In this document: positions 6,148-6,376 of the stretch, piece after piece
Layout of the letters: each line of letters starts with the position of its first letter
Numbering within the stretch: position 1 is the first letter of the stretch
Source of the DNA: an uncultured Planctomycetaceae bacterium
GTDB lineage: Bacteria > Planctomycetota > Planctomycetia > Pirellulales > UBA1268
Direction: 5' to 3'
NCBI GenBank assembly: GCA_903885855.1
Contig: CAISKG010000014.1
Coordinates: forward strand, 1-6,376
DNA: 6,376 nucleotides
Translations under genes and position numbers: made by a program
The notes under the pieces: model-generated
Told to the model about the DNA's origin: nothing
Databases searched by the model: none
What the model saw: only the letters and a program-made list of their open reading frames with translations

Positions 6148-6161
6148 ACTGTGGACACAGT
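6148..6161. repeat. 6-base inverted repeat after the cytochrome stop
   Basis: ACTGTG (6148-6153) and CACAGT (6156-6161) are perfect reverse complements around GA. It begins four bases after the TAG. It is the first of four inverted repeats in 84 bases. Confidence 0.6.
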
Positions 6162-6164
6162 GAT

Positions 6165-6183
6165 CCGCCGCCGGATGCGGCGG
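6165..6183 (+). terminator. GC-rich hairpin after the cytochrome gene
   Basis: CCGCCGC (6165-6171) pairs perfectly with GCGGCGG (6177-6183) over a five-base CGGAT loop. The stem starts 21 bases after the stop codon. It is followed by CTGGCAC rather than a T-run, so it is not a textbook intrinsic terminator, but with the next hairpin it forms a tandem structure. Confidence 0.5.
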
Positions 6184-6185
6184 CT

Positions 6186-6221
6186 GGCACCCCTGAAAAA
6201 CCCCGGTTTTGGCAGGGTGCC
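6186..6221. terminator. Long imperfect hairpin, probable bidirectional terminator
   Basis: GGCACCC (6186-6192) pairs with GGGTGCC (6215-6221), then, past a bulged C, TG (6194-6195) pairs with CA (6213-6214), and AAAACC (6197-6202) pairs with GGTTTT (6205-6210). This gives 15 pairs in 36 bases with a small internal loop. It lies between two converging genes, where a two-way terminator is expected. The A-run and T-run are inside the stem, not after it. Confidence 0.55.
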
Positions 6222-6231
6222 CACACGTGGG
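6220..6231. repeat. Short inverted repeat next to the long hairpin
   Basis: CCCAC (6220-6224) and GTGGG (6227-6231) are reverse complements around AC. It overlaps the right end of the long hairpin by two bases, so the two could form alternative structures. Confidence 0.45.
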
Positions 6232-6290
6232 AACGCCACGCCGGCCGGCACGCGGACGGTGGGGTCGTCGATGACGTTTTCCACGGGCAG

Positions 6291-6376
6291 CTAGCGGCCG
6301 AGGCGCGCGCCCGGTGTGACCAGGTCGTTGAAGCGGTCGACCGGCTCGTGGGCCGCCCAGGCGATGCCCCGCAGCA
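6291..6376 (-). CDS. 3' end of a converging minus-strand gene (5' part beyond the window), possibly ThuA-like
   Basis: Read on the minus strand, the frame is open from the window edge (first full codon at 6374) to a TAG at 6293-6291, giving 27 residues: L-R-G-I-A-W-A-A-H-E-P-V-D-R-F-N-D-L-V-T and a seven-residue end. The composition is balanced and unlike the Arg/Pro-rich noise of shadow frames, and the stop is followed by a terminator-like hairpin shared with the cytochrome gene. The 'LRGIAWAA...PVDRF' style recalls the C-terminus of ThuA-type (trehalose-utilisation-like, glutamine-amidotransferase-fold) proteins common in planctomycetes, but this is recall on a very short fragment. The plus-strand frames across these bases are not convincing. 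That a gene ends here is reasonably likely; the family is tentative. Confidence 0.5.
   Translation of the reverse strand, partial: LRGIAWAAHEPVDRFNDLVTPGARLGR

Noticed and set aside
6148..6231. Terminal inverted repeats of an insertion sequence
   Set aside because: The stems are adjacent hairpins, not separated ends, and no transposase frame or target duplication is seen.
6145..6290. Continuation of the minus-strand frame past its TAG at 6291
   Set aside because: The frame stays open to about 6142 and begins with protein-like residues, but it runs through the hairpin cluster and lies after a stop codon; a read-through or recently broken gene is possible but has no support.

Overview
The window reads as a high-GC bacterial chromosome, most likely a planctomycete (Pirellulales-like). 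Three things point there: two secreted proteins with a 'VPEIDPAGMG' + hydrophobic stretch + 'ERRRR' C-terminal sorting tail, a very large multiheme c-type cytochrome fused to LVIVD-type propeller repeats, and mostly weak or absent Shine-Dalgarno sequences. The GC content looks to be around 70% by eye. This lineage call is from memory of protein style, not from a search.

Layout, left to right. Positions 1-186 are the 3' end of a secreted protein with a VPEID-type tail. A 309-base spacer (187-495) follows, with short inverted repeats and a weak promoter candidate. At 496-1353 is a complete second secreted protein with an N-terminal signal peptide and nearly the same C-terminal tail; the last 96 bases of the two genes are 89/96 identical, including a 57-base exact match. 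At 1382-2032, 28 bases downstream and probably cotranscribed, is a small membrane protein with about seven hydrophobic segments that I do not recognise. A 92-base gap with a hairpin, a promoter candidate and a good ribosome binding site leads into the dominant gene, 2125-6144. It encodes a 1339-residue exported protein with ten CxxCH haem-binding motifs (residues 75-832) followed by about six LVIVD-like propeller repeats (residues about 933-1220). Positions 6145-6290 hold a run of four inverted repeats that probably terminates transcription. At 6291-6376, on the minus strand, is the 3' end of a converging gene.

How the parts may fit together: everything on the plus strand is envelope-directed. 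The sorting-tail proteins are exported and probably held or processed at the membrane by an exosortase-type enzyme that is not in this window. The cytochrome should mature outside the cytoplasmic membrane, where its haems could form an electron wire and its propeller a docking or protein-interaction module. A functional link between the tail proteins and the cytochrome is not shown by the sequence; the separate promoter candidate and hairpin between them suggest independent transcription.

The most unusual object is the decahaem-LVIVD fusion. The tail duplication and the dense hairpin cluster are secondary points of interest. I saw no CRISPR array, tRNA, rRNA, transposase or phage gene.
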